DNA of 64,000 nucleotides from NCBI RefSeq assembly GCF_026151205.1, contig NC_087081.1, forward strand, positions 4,295,246 through 4,359,245. The letters run 5' to 3'. The notes beneath the pieces were generated by a model. That model saw nothing but the letters and a program-made list of their open reading frames with translations. It searched no databases and was not told the DNA's origin. Of this stretch, positions 10,386-22,520 are shown in pieces (the first letter of the stretch is position 1; each line of letters starts with the position of its first letter). Made by a program: the position numbers and the translations under genes. Origin of the DNA: Bolinopsis microptera (lineage: Eukaryota > Ctenophora > Tentaculata > Lobata > Bolinopsidae).

Positions 10386-12430
10386 ATGTCTGATGTTGTT
10401 AATCCTGATAAATGTATAACATTATTAGTATGGCTTAAGAAAAACAATCCTTTTTATAAGAATGTTGTACTTTCCCATGATTTCATTAAACAAAATTACG
10501 ATGGTGATAAGCAGTTCTTTGACTCGTACATGAATGATGACCCTGTTGTTGTTTCTATGTCAATATTAGATCTTATTTTATCAAATGTCACTAACGAGGG
10601 TACGTACTGTGATATGCCTTTTGAGTCTTGCATCCAAAAATCTGATCCAGCTGAGAACATTGATGACGGTAAAATACCTTTCATGGACTTTGCACCTGGC
10701 CAGGGTAGTAAACCTGTTCCTTTCCTTGGTAATGCCGACTACGAAGCCTTGTCATTTCCTGATCTATTTCCTCTCGGTAAGGGTCACTTCAACTGCAGCA
10801 AAAGAAATGATCTCATTCAGAAAAACTTCTCCCTAAACTCTCCTTAAAAGATTACGCTGAAAGCAAATTATACTCTAAGCATAGAAAGTACGCTCAAAAC
10901 CCCGAGTATATATTTTACATGCAGAACTGGATTGAACGTGATCAGCTACTTAGTTGCATTGCTACTCCCATGCGCAAAGGTTCTAGAACTATGGACGGTC
11001 AAATCATTACCGCAGGGCTCCTAGATCTTACCAGTGCAACATGGATCAGCTTCAAAGTAACATGATGCTTATAAATTTATGAAAAATATGAAGGGTACTC
11101 CAGCTTACTTACAGAAGATCAAGAACGATGGTATAGCTATGGTGAATCAGCTAGGTAATTTTACTTGGTTCTTAACATTCTCCTTTAACGACTTGGTCTA
11201 CTCAGTTCCGGCTATTCTGAAATTAATGGGTCAGGAACCTACGATGAATTATTAAGTGACATAAGCTGGTTTAGGAAGCACGGCTAATTAAAATGGACCC
11301 TGTCATTGCTGTGCGCATGTTCGACCGCTACGTCCGCAAAATTCTATCTTATCTGATTGAGGATCAGGGTGTCATGGGGGAGGCTTTGGCTCATTTTGGT
11401 AGAAATGAGTTTGGGGGCCGTGGATCCCCTCACCTTCACATGCTTCTCAAATAGTAGGTGCCCCTATACCAGGTGAGAGTCCCATCGAGGAAGTAATAGA
11501 ATTTATTGATAAGTATGTTACAACTCATTATCCAACCCTTGAAGAAGATCCCGAGGTCACAAACTTATCAAGCTTCAGCTGCACTCCATACAAAAACATG
11601 TCAGAAAGGTGGTAAAGCATATGCCGTTTCGGATTTCCCAAAACACTTTCTGAGGTTACAAAAATTGTCTTAAAGGAAATCAAGAAAATGATGACAAAAA
11701 GTCAAAAAACAACCAAAAGTCTGCTGACAGTGAACCCAAAGTTGAGGCTCCTAAACTGCGATCTAGAGATGTCATCTACAACGTAAACCTGCAGCGAAAA
11801 TGTAAATACATACAATCGTCTTCTACTCCTTGCATATACAAGGGAACATGGATGTTCAAATTTGTATGAGTCCGTGGGATGTTGGTTAATTACGTTATTT
11901 CGTATGCCACCAAAAATGAAAAAGAGGTTTGTGACGCCTGAAAGATGTTATTAAAAATATTGATTCAGCCGAGCAATAAGAACTCTAAAGAAGCCCTTAG
12001 ACAGCTTGGTAATACTTTTTTAAATTCTAGGTCCGTCTCCGTCCAAGAAGCTATTTTTCGATGTCTGCCCAGTTGAGTCTCTCCCATTTCAAACCTTCGG
12101 TTCTTTTCATTCCTTCTGACATGCCAGGGGATAGACATGGCATTGTCAAACCTCGTTCTACCCTACAACAGCTGCCAGATGATTCAGAAGATGTGTTCAT
12201 AACTCGCTTCTTGACAATAATCTTAATCGTCCTGATGATTTAGAGTCGATCTGCTGGGCTGAATTTGCTTCCTTATACGTTCGGTTAGACAGAAACGTAA
12301 CTTCTAAAAACAGACACAAGTAATTACTCTTAAATCTAATCTTGGCCAGATGATAAGGCGAGACTCGCCTCAAGTTATCAGAAGTAACAAAAAGACTCGC
12401 ACAAAGGAGCCTGAAAAGTATTACTATTCG
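10386..12430 (+). pseudogene. Helitron Rep (HUH) region
   Basis: Fragments in different frames keep the Helitron order: LLVWLKKNNPFYKNV, DYEALSFPDLFPLGKGHF, SKHRKYAQNPEYIFYMQNWIERDQL (about 10868-10945), KMDPVIAVRMFDRYVRKIL (11293 onward), FGRNEFGGRGSPHLHMLL (about 11398-11452), CRFGFPK (about 11620) and NMDVQICMSP (about 11840). SPHLHML is the HUH motif that binds the catalytic metal in rolling-circle Rep proteins. The region has many single-base frame breaks and internal stops, so it is not functional here. Confidence 0.75.
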
Positions 12431-12435
12431 AAACT

Positions 12436-14487
12436 GTGTTTGTACTTTCCGTGAGAAAGGAAGCTGATCTTATTGGCTCCTTTGCCACTTATCAAGAGTC
12501 ATTTGCTGAGAATGTTGATGCCCATGAAACCCAACATCAAAAGTTTGAACAATTTGACGACGACACTCTGCAAAAAATGGAAGCTGAAATAAGACAAGAG
12601 ATCAAAGATTCACTTCTTGATGAAAATAAAAGGGAAAGTTCTTGATGGTAGGCCATCTTTTCAATCTCCCTTTGAAGGTATTGATATATCGAAGGAGGAA
12701 GAGAAGTCTGTGTTCAACGTCACTTATAAGGAGCCCATTGTCTCTGACGACAGTACCAGCAAATGGTCACCAGCCTCAATGACAAACAGCGCGAACTCTT
12801 CAACATTGTAGATCATCACTCTTCCCGTGTTGCACAGGGTCACAAGGTCAATCAGCTTCTTCATTTTGTTAGTGGTGCTGGCGGAGTAGGTAAAAGTTTC
12901 CTCATAAAATGTATGCGCTCCTGCATCTCAAGCCAAGTTCCCAGACAGTATCATTAAACCTAGGGTTGCTGTTGCAGCTAGCACTGGTGTTGCTGCAGCT
13001 CTCATTGACGGTCAAACTGTTCACCAACTCCTTCAGTTAGATTGTCAAGAGGGCGGAAGAATCCAACCTAAACCACTTAATCCAAAAAAGAAAATGCAAA
13101 TGAGGAGATTCTTTCAGCATGTAAGGTATATCATTATAGATGAAGTGTCCATGGTGGGTAACACAAACCTCAACCAGATCAATTCACGGTTGAATGAAAT
13201 ATTTGGGGTTCCTCCTGAAACCACAATCTTTGGGGGAATCAACGTTATCTTCAGTGGTGACCTTCATCAGATTCCTGCGGTTCAACAAACTATGGTGTTT
13301 GAGACTAAAGGTATCGCTGCTCTTGGGCCTAACATTTGGAAGGATTCAATACATTTTCTGAGCTAACGGACATAGTTAGAGCGAAGGGTGACAGTCAGTT
13401 CACGGAACTCTGTCACAGGCTTAGGGTAGGAGAGCACACCCCTGAGGATATTGAGTTGCTGGGTTCAAGGGTTGTGGAAAAGCAGCCTAAACCTGCTGAA
13501 ATCATGGACTCAATGGTCATTTATCCAACCAATAGTGCAACAGTCACAATCAGGAGTGCATTCAAGAATTGAGCAAAACCTCTTCAATAGTTAACGTTGT
13601 TGCTCAAGACAGATTCTCTAATGAAGTTTTCAACAAATCTTCTAATTTTGGCGACAAAGTTTACGACAAAATGAACAAGAAACCCCAAGATTACACGACT
13701 GATGATGTGAACAAAACTGCTGGGTTACCAACTTCATTAAATATTGGTCCAGGAGCTAGGGTCATGGTGCGTGTTAATATCGACACCCTGACAAAGTTGT
13801 AAACGGTGTGACTGGGACTGTCCACAGTTCCAACTCCAAAACGGTAAATCTGTCAAGGACGGTTCATGCAGTGCTAGAGACATTCGGCACGTTAATGTTA
13901 TGTTCGATGATGTTAACGTCGGCAGAACCATAAAACATCATTGTGACAATTTCTGCGCTAAACAATTGCACTAAGGCAGGCACTGTTCCAATAAAGGCCC
14001 GTGGAAAAGAATTTATCTCCAAAAAGAATAGTAAAACATGGCTTAAACGCTATCAATTCCATTGGTTCTCTCTTGGGCCTGCACTGTTCACAAGTTCAGG
14101 GTTTGACTTTGAACAAAGCATATGTATTCCTCGCTTGGAGCATCAAAAGGTCACTCATGGCAGTCAGGCATGGCATACACTGCTATCTCTAGGTTGACAT
14201 CTCTCCTTGGTCTGCACTTCATATCTTTTGACCCCAGGCAAATTCGCACATCTAAGAAAGTTGTAGATGAGTATGCTCGACTACGTGATGTTCCTAAATT
14301 TTGTGTTGTCCTCCAAGGTAATAATGTTCCTGCAGCTACTTGTGAAGAAGTTTTAATAATGAGTCCCATACCATCTGATCCCATCACTCTTCCCTGCAGT
14401 AAACCATTTAATGTTTCATCTTCTCCGCACAAGACCATCATCACCTCGCCTGCTGTATTAAACGCCACATACCTTTTTCTCCATTAG
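12436..14487 (+). pseudogene. PIF1-type helicase domain of the Helitron
   Basis: Frame-broken but complete in outline. Walker A is SGAGGVGKSFLIKC (about 12870-12910); a VAASTGVAAALIDGQTVHQLL block lies at about 12968-13035; Walker B is IIIDEVSMVG (about 13132); FSGDLHQIPAV is at about 13251; ELTDIVRAKGDSQF at about 13360. The C-terminal superfamily 1B helicase region has GLTLNKAYVFL and AISRLTSLLGLHFISFDPRQI (about 14100-14240). PIF1 helicases unwind DNA 5' to 3', and in Helitrons the domain is fused to Rep. Shifts occur near 12950, 13360, 13570, 13800 and 14080. Confidence 0.85.
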
Positions 14488-14540
14488 CGGATCTTACGAA
14501 GAAACATTTCAAGGCTACCTCATTATATTCTCCGCTCTCT

Positions 14541-15312
14541 ATGATGTCTTCACAGTCTACTACTGGTCTCAAACGTCCTTTACCAAACTCTCCTCAAGTT
14601 CCAGCAAGTCCACTTCTAAGTAAACATCTCAAAACGACAAAGTCTCCTTCTCCTTCATGCAGTGCAGATGTGGTCAACAATCCGGTTATCCAAATTCCTA
14701 TCAGTTATCCACAAGTTATCTCTGAAACTGTTGGCAGGGCACATGTCATTGATTTTTTTGGGTCATCCTCAATCGGCAGAAACTGCAACTTTATTACAAT
14801 CTTTGGGATTCTCTGTCAATGCCTCCTTTGCTCATATCCAGGTTAATTCCAGTTGTGGTTACATCGCCTCTAGAGTCATTTCTAAACTGAAGTCCTTCCT
14901 TTCGACAGGCCAGTCATGGTTTAACGCATCACTATTCGACTGTAACTATTGGGGAGCCTCGGATTTTGAGACAGACATATGTGCACTAGGTAATCATGCT
15001 CTTAACATTTCCGGCACAAGTCCCGTATTCCTTTCAGAAACTAATTGCCTTGATCTTATTCCTATTTACTCGCTCCATTTTCATAATTTATTATTTATAC
15101 ATAGAAATGATTATCTCTCCAATGTAGAACCTCCCCATAGTAAGTCTACGTTCAAAGCCCGCATCATACACCTTTGGGATAAGTTTAAGTCTAACGCACA
15201 GGTCCTTCCCCCAACCTTATTTATAGTTAATACTGACGATGGTCATGGCGTTCATTGGTATACTGTAATTTTAGAAATTGGCTCTGCGCACTCCCCATCT
15301 CATGAATTGTAA
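14541..15312 (+). pseudogene. C-terminal ORF with possible cysteine-protease module
   Basis: A Ser/Pro/Lys-rich start (KRPLPNSPQVPASP) runs into a folded-looking region read from about 14735 to 15312. Notable blocks are HIQVNSSCGYIASRVISKL and, about 125 residues later, DDGHGVHWYTVIL. A Gln a few residues before Cys-Gly, with a downstream His-Trp, is the order seen in papain-like cysteine proteases; Ulp1/C48 proteases have His before Cys. Helitron relatives sometimes carry cysteine proteases (OTU, Ulp1). The assignment is tentative; it could be an unrelated element protein. Confidence 0.4.
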
Positions 15313-18300
15313 TTTCACCCTCGGCATTGTGAATGTTAGCCCTTGCACTTATGAGTAATCTTACACTCTAGCTCTCATTTACTATCACCAATAATTTCTA
15401 ACAACGAACACCACTCACCCCATACCTATCCTAGAACTTTCACAACACCATACCAGTGCTGTTGTAACGTGACTTCTTGCGGTGTGAACAGTGTAGTCAG
15501 CCTTACATTCTTACACTCGAGGTTATGATTACACAGGTAATATTGCCGCTATTTTAAAGCCCTCGCCTTTTTTGTCGCTTACAATAATGTTTCACATTCA
15601 TAATACTAATCAGTTTCAATTACTTATTCACCGTTACGGTTCAAATTGCCAAAAAAATTAGTACACAGTAATATTGCATTGCACCATAGTTTCTCCTAAC
15701 ATTATTCGTTTTTCAGGAAGTTAGACGTGCAACAGGACACTGAAGTTTAAGACACAGGCTACAACAATTATAACATTACATTTACTATTATTCTACAATT
15801 TACTCAACATTATCTTATATCTACTTTAATTTACATTTAATTTATCACAATTATACTTTCAATATTAATTTATTTTGCATAATAACATTAAATCCATAAA
15901 TGTCACGCACATACTCCTTTTTCATTTCACTTGTACTCCAACTTTATAGTATTTCTTCAATCGAAATACACTTTTGTTATGTACTTTTGTTACCTTAAAG
16001 TTATACTTTTCAAAATGTCACATACATATGTCACGTTATTATCTCATAATATATCTTTAAACCCCTGTAAAACCTCAGTTATCAGATAAGATTGGATGCA
16101 TTATCATATGTTAGCAAAGAGGTTCGTCCGAGCAATTTACCCGTGGGATTGTCACGTGCTAACGGAAACTGAGAAGAGTGGTTAACTTCGTGTGGTTATT
16201 GTACCTCATCATCAACTGTTCTCAGGCTAATTACCTCACCTTATTCTCCACATCTACATACAAGGGAAGGTGTTTTTATACTTTTTCATATAATAATACA
16301 ATTATTATGTGCATTATGCTAAGTTTTCTCCAGTTTTCATTCCGGATTGCTTCAACACTTCTGATTTAATGTATCTGTAATATTACGCACGGCACAATCA
16401 CAACTTATTTCCTTTTCAGATCAGTTACTTGCTCTTTTCCAGTTTTCACATTCACAACTGTCGACAGTTCCTTGCATGCCAAAGGCTCACTTATAGAAAC
16501 AAATGCCGTCCTCGAATCAGCCCTCCTTGACAGTTAACTTTATCACATCACAATTCATGAAATGGTTCGTAAATTCAACATTACTCGACAAGACTGTCAC
16601 CCTATGATTCCGAAGTAATATAATATACCTTTTTGAACCTACATTAGTGACATAATCTGTCGATCACATGACCAACTAATTGAATAATCAACTGATTTCA
16701 GAGCAGCTGTGAACACAATTTTGTCAGCACCAATTGGAGACATAACGCACACCATCGGCTGCTGATTGAGTGATATTACTTCCTTCTTCACAGATCTACA
16801 AATCTTCTACTTTACACTAACGCGAAGGGGCAGAAAAGGGCTAATTTTTGTTTAGGCTTCTAAAAATGTTTAGGGAAAAATTGTCAAATATTTTTTCGGT
16901 TTAATTTACCAAAAATTTTCCAAGTCAAAATTTTTCAAAGTTTTTTCTGGAAACTACTTTTGTTCATGTTTCATGATAGTGATACCCTGATTATTATGAG
17001 CCGATAATATTTTTTCGGTTTTTGAAGTCCGCACCTACCCTTGATATACGATTTTGGACTCGAGGGTTCGAGTTCCCCCCCCCCCCCCCCCCCCCCCTGA
17101 AGAAAATCATTCCTACACCCTAGCCTTGTTGTAGATACTGATACTAAATAGTTTATCCCATCGCACAACTTATCAGGCACAAAATTAATGTTTGAGTGAC
17201 AGTCTAGTGCCGCGAAAGTGTCTCTTCAACAGCCGCGAAACTGTAAAAGAGAGCAAGTTTCATCCTTCCTCTGACTTTGAAATTGTTGGAACCAACTGCA
17301 ACAAGCACATGAAGCACAACTATCAACCATATGAGTAACAGATGCTGTCGCATGTAAGTTATGAAGTCTGTGGCTTTATATTAGAACTAGAATTAACAAA
17401 TTTTTTGATTTGACTGTTATTAACAGTCGAATCTAAAATATGCAGTTCTTATTATTATATAGAAGTAAGGGTTGCTTGACTTAATTGTACTGTTTCAGTT
17501 TAAAATTCTACTTCTGTTTGATGCAATGGGAGAAGTTAAAGTTGACCCGAGCAGTGATTCCATACCGAATTACCTGAGGACCCCAAATAAAGATTTGGCG
17601 GAATGACAGGCTGAGCGCGGCCCAGTAAATACCGAATCGTTCTGAGGCAGATACAAGATGATTGACATTTGACAAGGAAGTCTATCACTATAGCTGTCAA
17701 GCTTGTCAGTTGTCGACAACTATGTAAGTTATTTATACTTCCGAATTTACAATTACCACCAAACCTTCTTAGCGCCATATATTTAAGAGTTACAAAAAAA
17801 AGTAACTTTCTTTAACTAGTCGAATAAATTCTACAAAAAGCTGCACATTTAAACTCGGCACTAGAGGTTCGGGCTGTCCGGCTTTTATTCCTCCACTTCA
17901 TTCACAATGCATTTTCAGAAATCGGCCGAAACTGAAACTGTAATCAGACACTAAAGAAAACTGAAACTGAAACTTTTATGATGACTAACTGGCCGCAACA
18001 AACCAAGATCGCTGTTTGCTGTTACTTTAATGTAATACTAAGTGGATTGGTCTATGAAAAGATGAAAGATAAAATATTTGAAAGAAGCTCTATCCTCTTA
18101 ATTTTATTTTATGTTTTAGATTTAAAGTTAGTCTTAAAAGCTTACTCTGAATTTTTGTTTTGATTAGCTTTCGCTGCTTAGTGGAACACTTTAAAATAAT
18201 TTCTCTCATAATTTGTCTGTAAATATAACCTAAAATAAAAGTGTGGTATGGGCCCGTATGTGTTAACTTTGTTGCAACGTTTTCATTTGTATGATTTATA

Positions 18301-18360
18301 GAAATTTTAAGCTTCACCAAGTGTTTTTAATGCGATCAATGGTTGTTACGTTACTGTTAC
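15313..18360. other. AT-rich non-coding stretch
   Basis: No gene supported. Holds the likely 3' non-coding part of the composite element (limit not found), a poly-C run at about 17076-17097 preceded by GGGTTCGAGTTCC (resembles a tRNA B box, hence perhaps a SINE remnant), and a run of T/A-rich sequence. Short open frames (16178-16369, 17536-17778, 17978-18163) lack domains or credible splice sites. Confidence 0.4.
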
Positions 18361-18968
18361 GTTTCCATTACAACGTTGTCGTATAGTTTTTCTGATAACG
18401 TGGATACAACGTTGTACCAAAACGTTACATTAACCTTTAACAGCTAACTCATTTCCAACGTTGGTAATGTAACGTTTAATCAACTTGTAAACAACGTTAC
18501 AAACCCAACGTTGCAAAGTGTAAATTACAACGTTTATCCAACGAACTTTTCAAGTACGTTATTAACACGTTTCAATTACAACGTTGTCGTATAGTTTTTC
18601 CGATAACGTGCATACAACGTTGTATCAAATACGTTACATTAACCTTTTACAGCTAACTCATTTCCAACGTTGGTAATATAACGTTTAATCAACTTGTATA
18701 CAACGTTACAAACCCAAAGTGTAAATTACAACGTTTATCCAACGAACTTTTCAAGTACGTTATTAACACGTTTCAATAACAACGTTGTCGTATAGTTTTT
18801 CTGATAACGTACATACAACGTAGTAGCAAAAACGTTACATTAACCTTTTACAGCTAACTCATTTCCAACGTTGGTAATGCAACGTTTAATCAACTTTTAC
18901 ACAACGTTTCAAACCCAACGTTGGAAAGTGTAAATTCCAACCTTAAAACAACGTTAATCCAACCAACT
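18361..18968. repeat. Satellite-like tandem repeat, about 205-bp unit, rich in AACGTT
   Basis: Three units start at about 18370, 18578 and 18779 (spacing 208 and 201). Each contains several copies of the self-complementary word CAACGTTG or ACGTT, spaced by A/T-rich text, plus a shared GTCGTATAGTTTTTC block and CAGCTAACTCATTTCC block. The third unit is followed by a partial, more diverged one. No coding potential. Confidence 0.85.
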
Positions 18969-19800
18969 TTGCCGGCTGGGACCTAGCAAGACAATGTTAT
19001 TAACACTTCATCATAATTCATACTGAACTAATTAACATACTGAACAGTGAGATTTGAATTCCAATAGTTGGTATCATTGAAGTATGACATGACTATAAAA
19101 CATTATTCAACCTTGTATAACCACTAATTTGAAAGTGGAAGAGAGGGACCAGTTCTAAGCACAACATGATAATAATATGTTCTCTTCCTTATTTATCCAT
19201 TTCTATTTCACCGCAACCTAGATTATATCGTGTATTAATTTTCTCTGGCACAGAGTTGCGCGTTGTTATGGCAACTTTGATCTTAACGTTTGCGGAGGGA
19301 CAACATTCAAATCTACACGCGATATTTCAGAATACAGCCGCGCGGCTTATCCGTAAAATTAATTAAATTACCTCCACGCGCGCTGTGACTGGACAACATT
19401 CACTTTATTTACTCATATTTTCTTCGATGCACAGATATTTTGATCCCCTAACATCGACAGACATCAGTAAACTAGCGGCAACTCCTAACTTGAGCTAATT
19501 AACAATTATATCAAGCTGGTCCAGTCAACTCTACTTCATACATCATACTTTCATTGTGATTGTCTTTTATTTGGGTTTCTGTAACCATACAGTTAGTCAA
19601 TTAACTTTAAGCCAATTCACGTGACACCAGAAACAAAACAATTAATTGAAGGCCAAGGTATGATAAAATTTTGACATTTGGTACAAGTGGATGGAAATCT
19701 AGCGTCCGCCAACAGTCGAACAAACGGGCGCAATTCTTGTTATTATTAAATACTTTTAATAATAAAAAATAATAATAAAAAATAAAAGTGACGCTAAACG
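18969..19800. other. Non-coding stretch
   Basis: AT-rich; nothing recognised. A short open frame at 19166-19366 has no domain. Ends with TAATAATAAAAAATAATAATAAAA before the endonuclease fragment. Confidence 0.35.
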
Positions 19801-19807
19801 TTATCAT

Positions 19808-20218
19808 TTAGATGTAGTGTGTCTCCAAGAGACAAAATGCCGAGACTTCGAGGAAACAATTATTGACAGTCACAAACTTGTAACACTAGCCCAATCAGAC
19901 AATTGGTATCATTATGGTCTCGGTTTTCTAATCTGCCCAGTCCTTGTACCTTCTATTGTTGCATGGAGATCACTTAGTAACAGAGTGGCTTTCATTGATA
20001 TAAGACTCACAGAACCCAACGGATCTCATCGTATGATCAGGATTGTTAACGTGTACGGACCAACCAAGAAGAATGTCGATGATGACATCAGTAAGGTCAC
20101 AGGTAACTCCCCATTGTTACAATCATATTTCAATGATCTGAAAACTGCTATCAATATCCCAGCTAGATCCAAAAATCACAAAGACAATATGTCACGTGAT
20201 CGCCTGCAGAATAATTAA
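19808..20218 (+). pseudogene. Retrotransposon endonuclease (EEP/APE-type) fragment
   Basis: Reads LDVVCLQETKCRDFEE, then YGLGFLICP, SNRVAFIDIRL and IRIVNVYGPTKKN. These are the QETK, central and NxYGP blocks of the apurinic-type endonuclease domain at the start of non-LTR retrotransposon ORF2. The N-terminal Asn motif and the C-terminal SDH motif are missing, so the fragment is about one third to one half of a domain. It may belong to the same insertion as the reverse transcriptase at 22.97-24.6 kb, with later insertions between. Confidence 0.78.
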
Positions 20219-21530
20219 CAAAAGTCTATCAAGGAACACTTGAAAGCGCAATCAAGACGTTGTCCTGCGTTGAGATGGCTTCTATGTCGCCTGCATGTGA
20301 TACACTGTAGTTTTTAGCTTGCACATAATTCTGGCCTTGTTAAGATTTCGTTGATAACTTTTATAATTCGTTGCTCCTCTGAAACGTGCCACAGTGTGAT
20401 TTATAAAGATATAAGTACAACCTAAGTACATATACTTTAGTTGTTGTTATCTGACGGTTTATATTTCTCATTAACTGGGGGAAATTAAACAATCACGTAA
20501 AGCGGGTTCGCAGTAAATCGGGTTTTTGTTTTGTTACATTATACTTGTTACGCCGCTAAATTGCAAATTTAAAACAACTATTCAATTTCTAGGAGAAAAG
20601 AGGAGCGAATGGTCCATTATTAGCATTAATGCTAATAGTTGCCTTATCACTCGACAAAGCTGAAGCAGACTATGGGAAGAAATAGAGGTAGTAGACGGCA
20701 CTCAGACATCGCCTTCCGTAGATTTTGAGGATGTAGTATCTATACAGATGAAGACCGATCTGAAATTGGGCGGGTATTAACACATGTGATAAAATTTCCT
20801 GACGAATTCGGCAAAGAGGTGAAATGATAGAAATTACGTTTAACGAAAGGCCATTTACGTATGGATAACTAGCCGTGCCATTCTACGAACCTGTGGCCAT
20901 TTACCAATTTACCGAGTGAAAAGTTGAAATAGTGTGGACCCTTACCATAGTAGAAGGACCAAGGCTAACAGTGCTTTGCAATGATATCGAAAGTATCTGA
21001 CTTCTATGTATCAGCTGAAAACGGTGTACAGCATAGTGCGTTCAAAACAGCATGGGAGGGTTTTGTAGCCACAAGGATAGAGATGTGAGTAGGTTACGGT
21101 GCAATTAACGACGTTTACAGGGAACGCAAAGAGGAGAAGTTATAGAAGACACTGATAACGAGGAGGGGGGAGATATGGGGCATTACTCTCACGCTTAAAC
21201 TGCAAAGCCAGCGAATGTTCTCGCTAGTTTCCTGTGTGTGCTGAACTTGATTATCTAGAGTTCTGCGGAACAGTGGTTAATGTTTGGTAGACTCTTAGAA
21301 TAGTTTTATGTTTAAAGACCTTACATAGAAATTTGTAGGTACATAACTGTATTGTAGAGTATGAAACACCTCTGTTACGAATTATAGTTGTACACTTTTT
21401 AGTAACGTAATCAATATTATAATTCGTATAACTGTCATTTTTAGTAGTGATGAATAGTTTTTCGTGAAGTTTTATTTATATTAGAAGAAATTTTCAAAAC
21501 AAAAGACTTTGGTTCCAATATAATCACAGT
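20219..21530. other. Non-coding stretch
   Basis: No reading frame with a recognisable domain and no clear repeat structure. Probably decayed repeat or intergenic DNA. Confidence 0.3.
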
Positions 21531-22520
21531 GCTGGCACGCACGACCGTTGCATTTATGTGGGTATACTATGTACCTCATTATACTATTATACCCCCTTTA
21601 CATTATACCCCCTTTGGTACACGTACAAGCCTCTTTCGGCACCCAAGCGTATGCACTCGGCCGGAGGCGGCGGCCGAAGCCGCCGCCTCCGCATGAGTTT
21701 TCAGGCAGTTAAGACTCATCGGAAGTCGTTTTTCGACAGATTTATTTTTAGTTCAAAACATTCAATTTGATGTCAAAGAATGACGGAAATAAAAAAATAT
21801 ATGTTGAGATTTTAAGAAATTTGCATAAAATCTCGCCAGCACTGTTATACGAAATTCGGTAAAAAACCCAAAACGCCAAATTCACGGTGCCTTAAAAACC
21901 ATGTTAAAATTGAGTTAGAGATTGACATTTTTTAGACGTCTAACGTTACCAAACGATTGCAAAAAAAAGGTTTTTCAAGTTCAGAGCACGGAAATGGGTT
22001 TTTCTAGAACCTGTTTTTACGACAGATTGTCGGATACATACCAGCAGAAACAGTGCGGCAACACGACCGGTGCATTTTATTAGGGTTACAGGTACTCCCC
22101 CTTTAATATTATACCCTCCTTACTATATACCCCTTTTTGGTACACGTTCCCAAGCTCTTTTCGATGCACGGAAGCGTGCACTCCGGCCAGAGCGGCGGCC
22201 GAAAGGCCGCCGCCCTCCGGTCAGGAGTTTTTCAGGCATTAAGACTCAACGGAAGTCGTTCAGCAGATTTATTTTTATTCATAACATTCAAATTGATGTC
22301 AAAGATGACAGAGAATAAAAAATAGTTATGTTGAGATTATTGAGAAATTTGCCCTAAAATACTCGCCAGCACTGTTATAACGAAATTCGGTAAAAAACCC
22401 AAAATCGCCATATTCAGTGTCCTTACAAACCATGTTAAAAATTGAGTTAGAGATCTGAAATTTTTTATGACTTAGAACGTTTGACCAAAATCGTTTGCAA
22501 AAAAAGTTTCAAGTTTTCAG
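21531..22520. repeat. Direct duplication of an about 0.5-kb repeat with a GC-rich hairpin
   Basis: Copy 1 (about 21540-22010) and copy 2 (about 22055-22510) share in order: ACGACCG-TGCATTT, TATACCCC blocks, GGTACACGT, a GC-rich inverted repeat built on GGCGGCCGAA/GCCGCC, AAGACTCA-CGGAAGTCGTT, GATTTATTTTTA, TGATGTCAAAGA, TCGCCAGCACTGTTATA, GAAATTCGGTAAAAAACCC and GTTAAAATTGAGTTAGAGAT. They differ mainly by small indels. Non-coding, of transposable-element type; the short frames across it are not genes. Confidence 0.7.

Larger units (their letters stand above)
4216..15312 (+). mobile_element. Composite Helitron-like element, decayed
   Basis: All coding remains between about 4.2 and 15.3 kb lie on the plus strand and read as one ordered set: hydrophobic leader, 2A motif, SGNH hydrolase, Pro/Ala repeats, AlkB-like dioxygenase, Ser/Thr repeats, DUF6570-type Cys/His region, HUH Rep region, PIF1-type helicase, and a C-terminal Cys/His protease-like module. 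HUH Rep plus PIF1 helicase is the hallmark of Helitrons (rolling-circle transposons). Frame breaks are frequent (near 6710, 7190, 7540, 10850-12430, 12950, 13350, 13800), so the copy is inactive, yet each module is still readable. I could not fix the 5' TC end or the 3' hairpin-CTRR end, so these limits are the coding limits only. The SGNH/AlkB part could come from a separate element lying immediately upstream. Confidence 0.72.

Noticed and set aside
17050-17100. Possible tRNA or SINE promoter (GGGTTCGAGTTCC)
   Set aside because: Only a B-box-like word before a poly-C run; no A box, cloverleaf or anticodon arm could be drawn.
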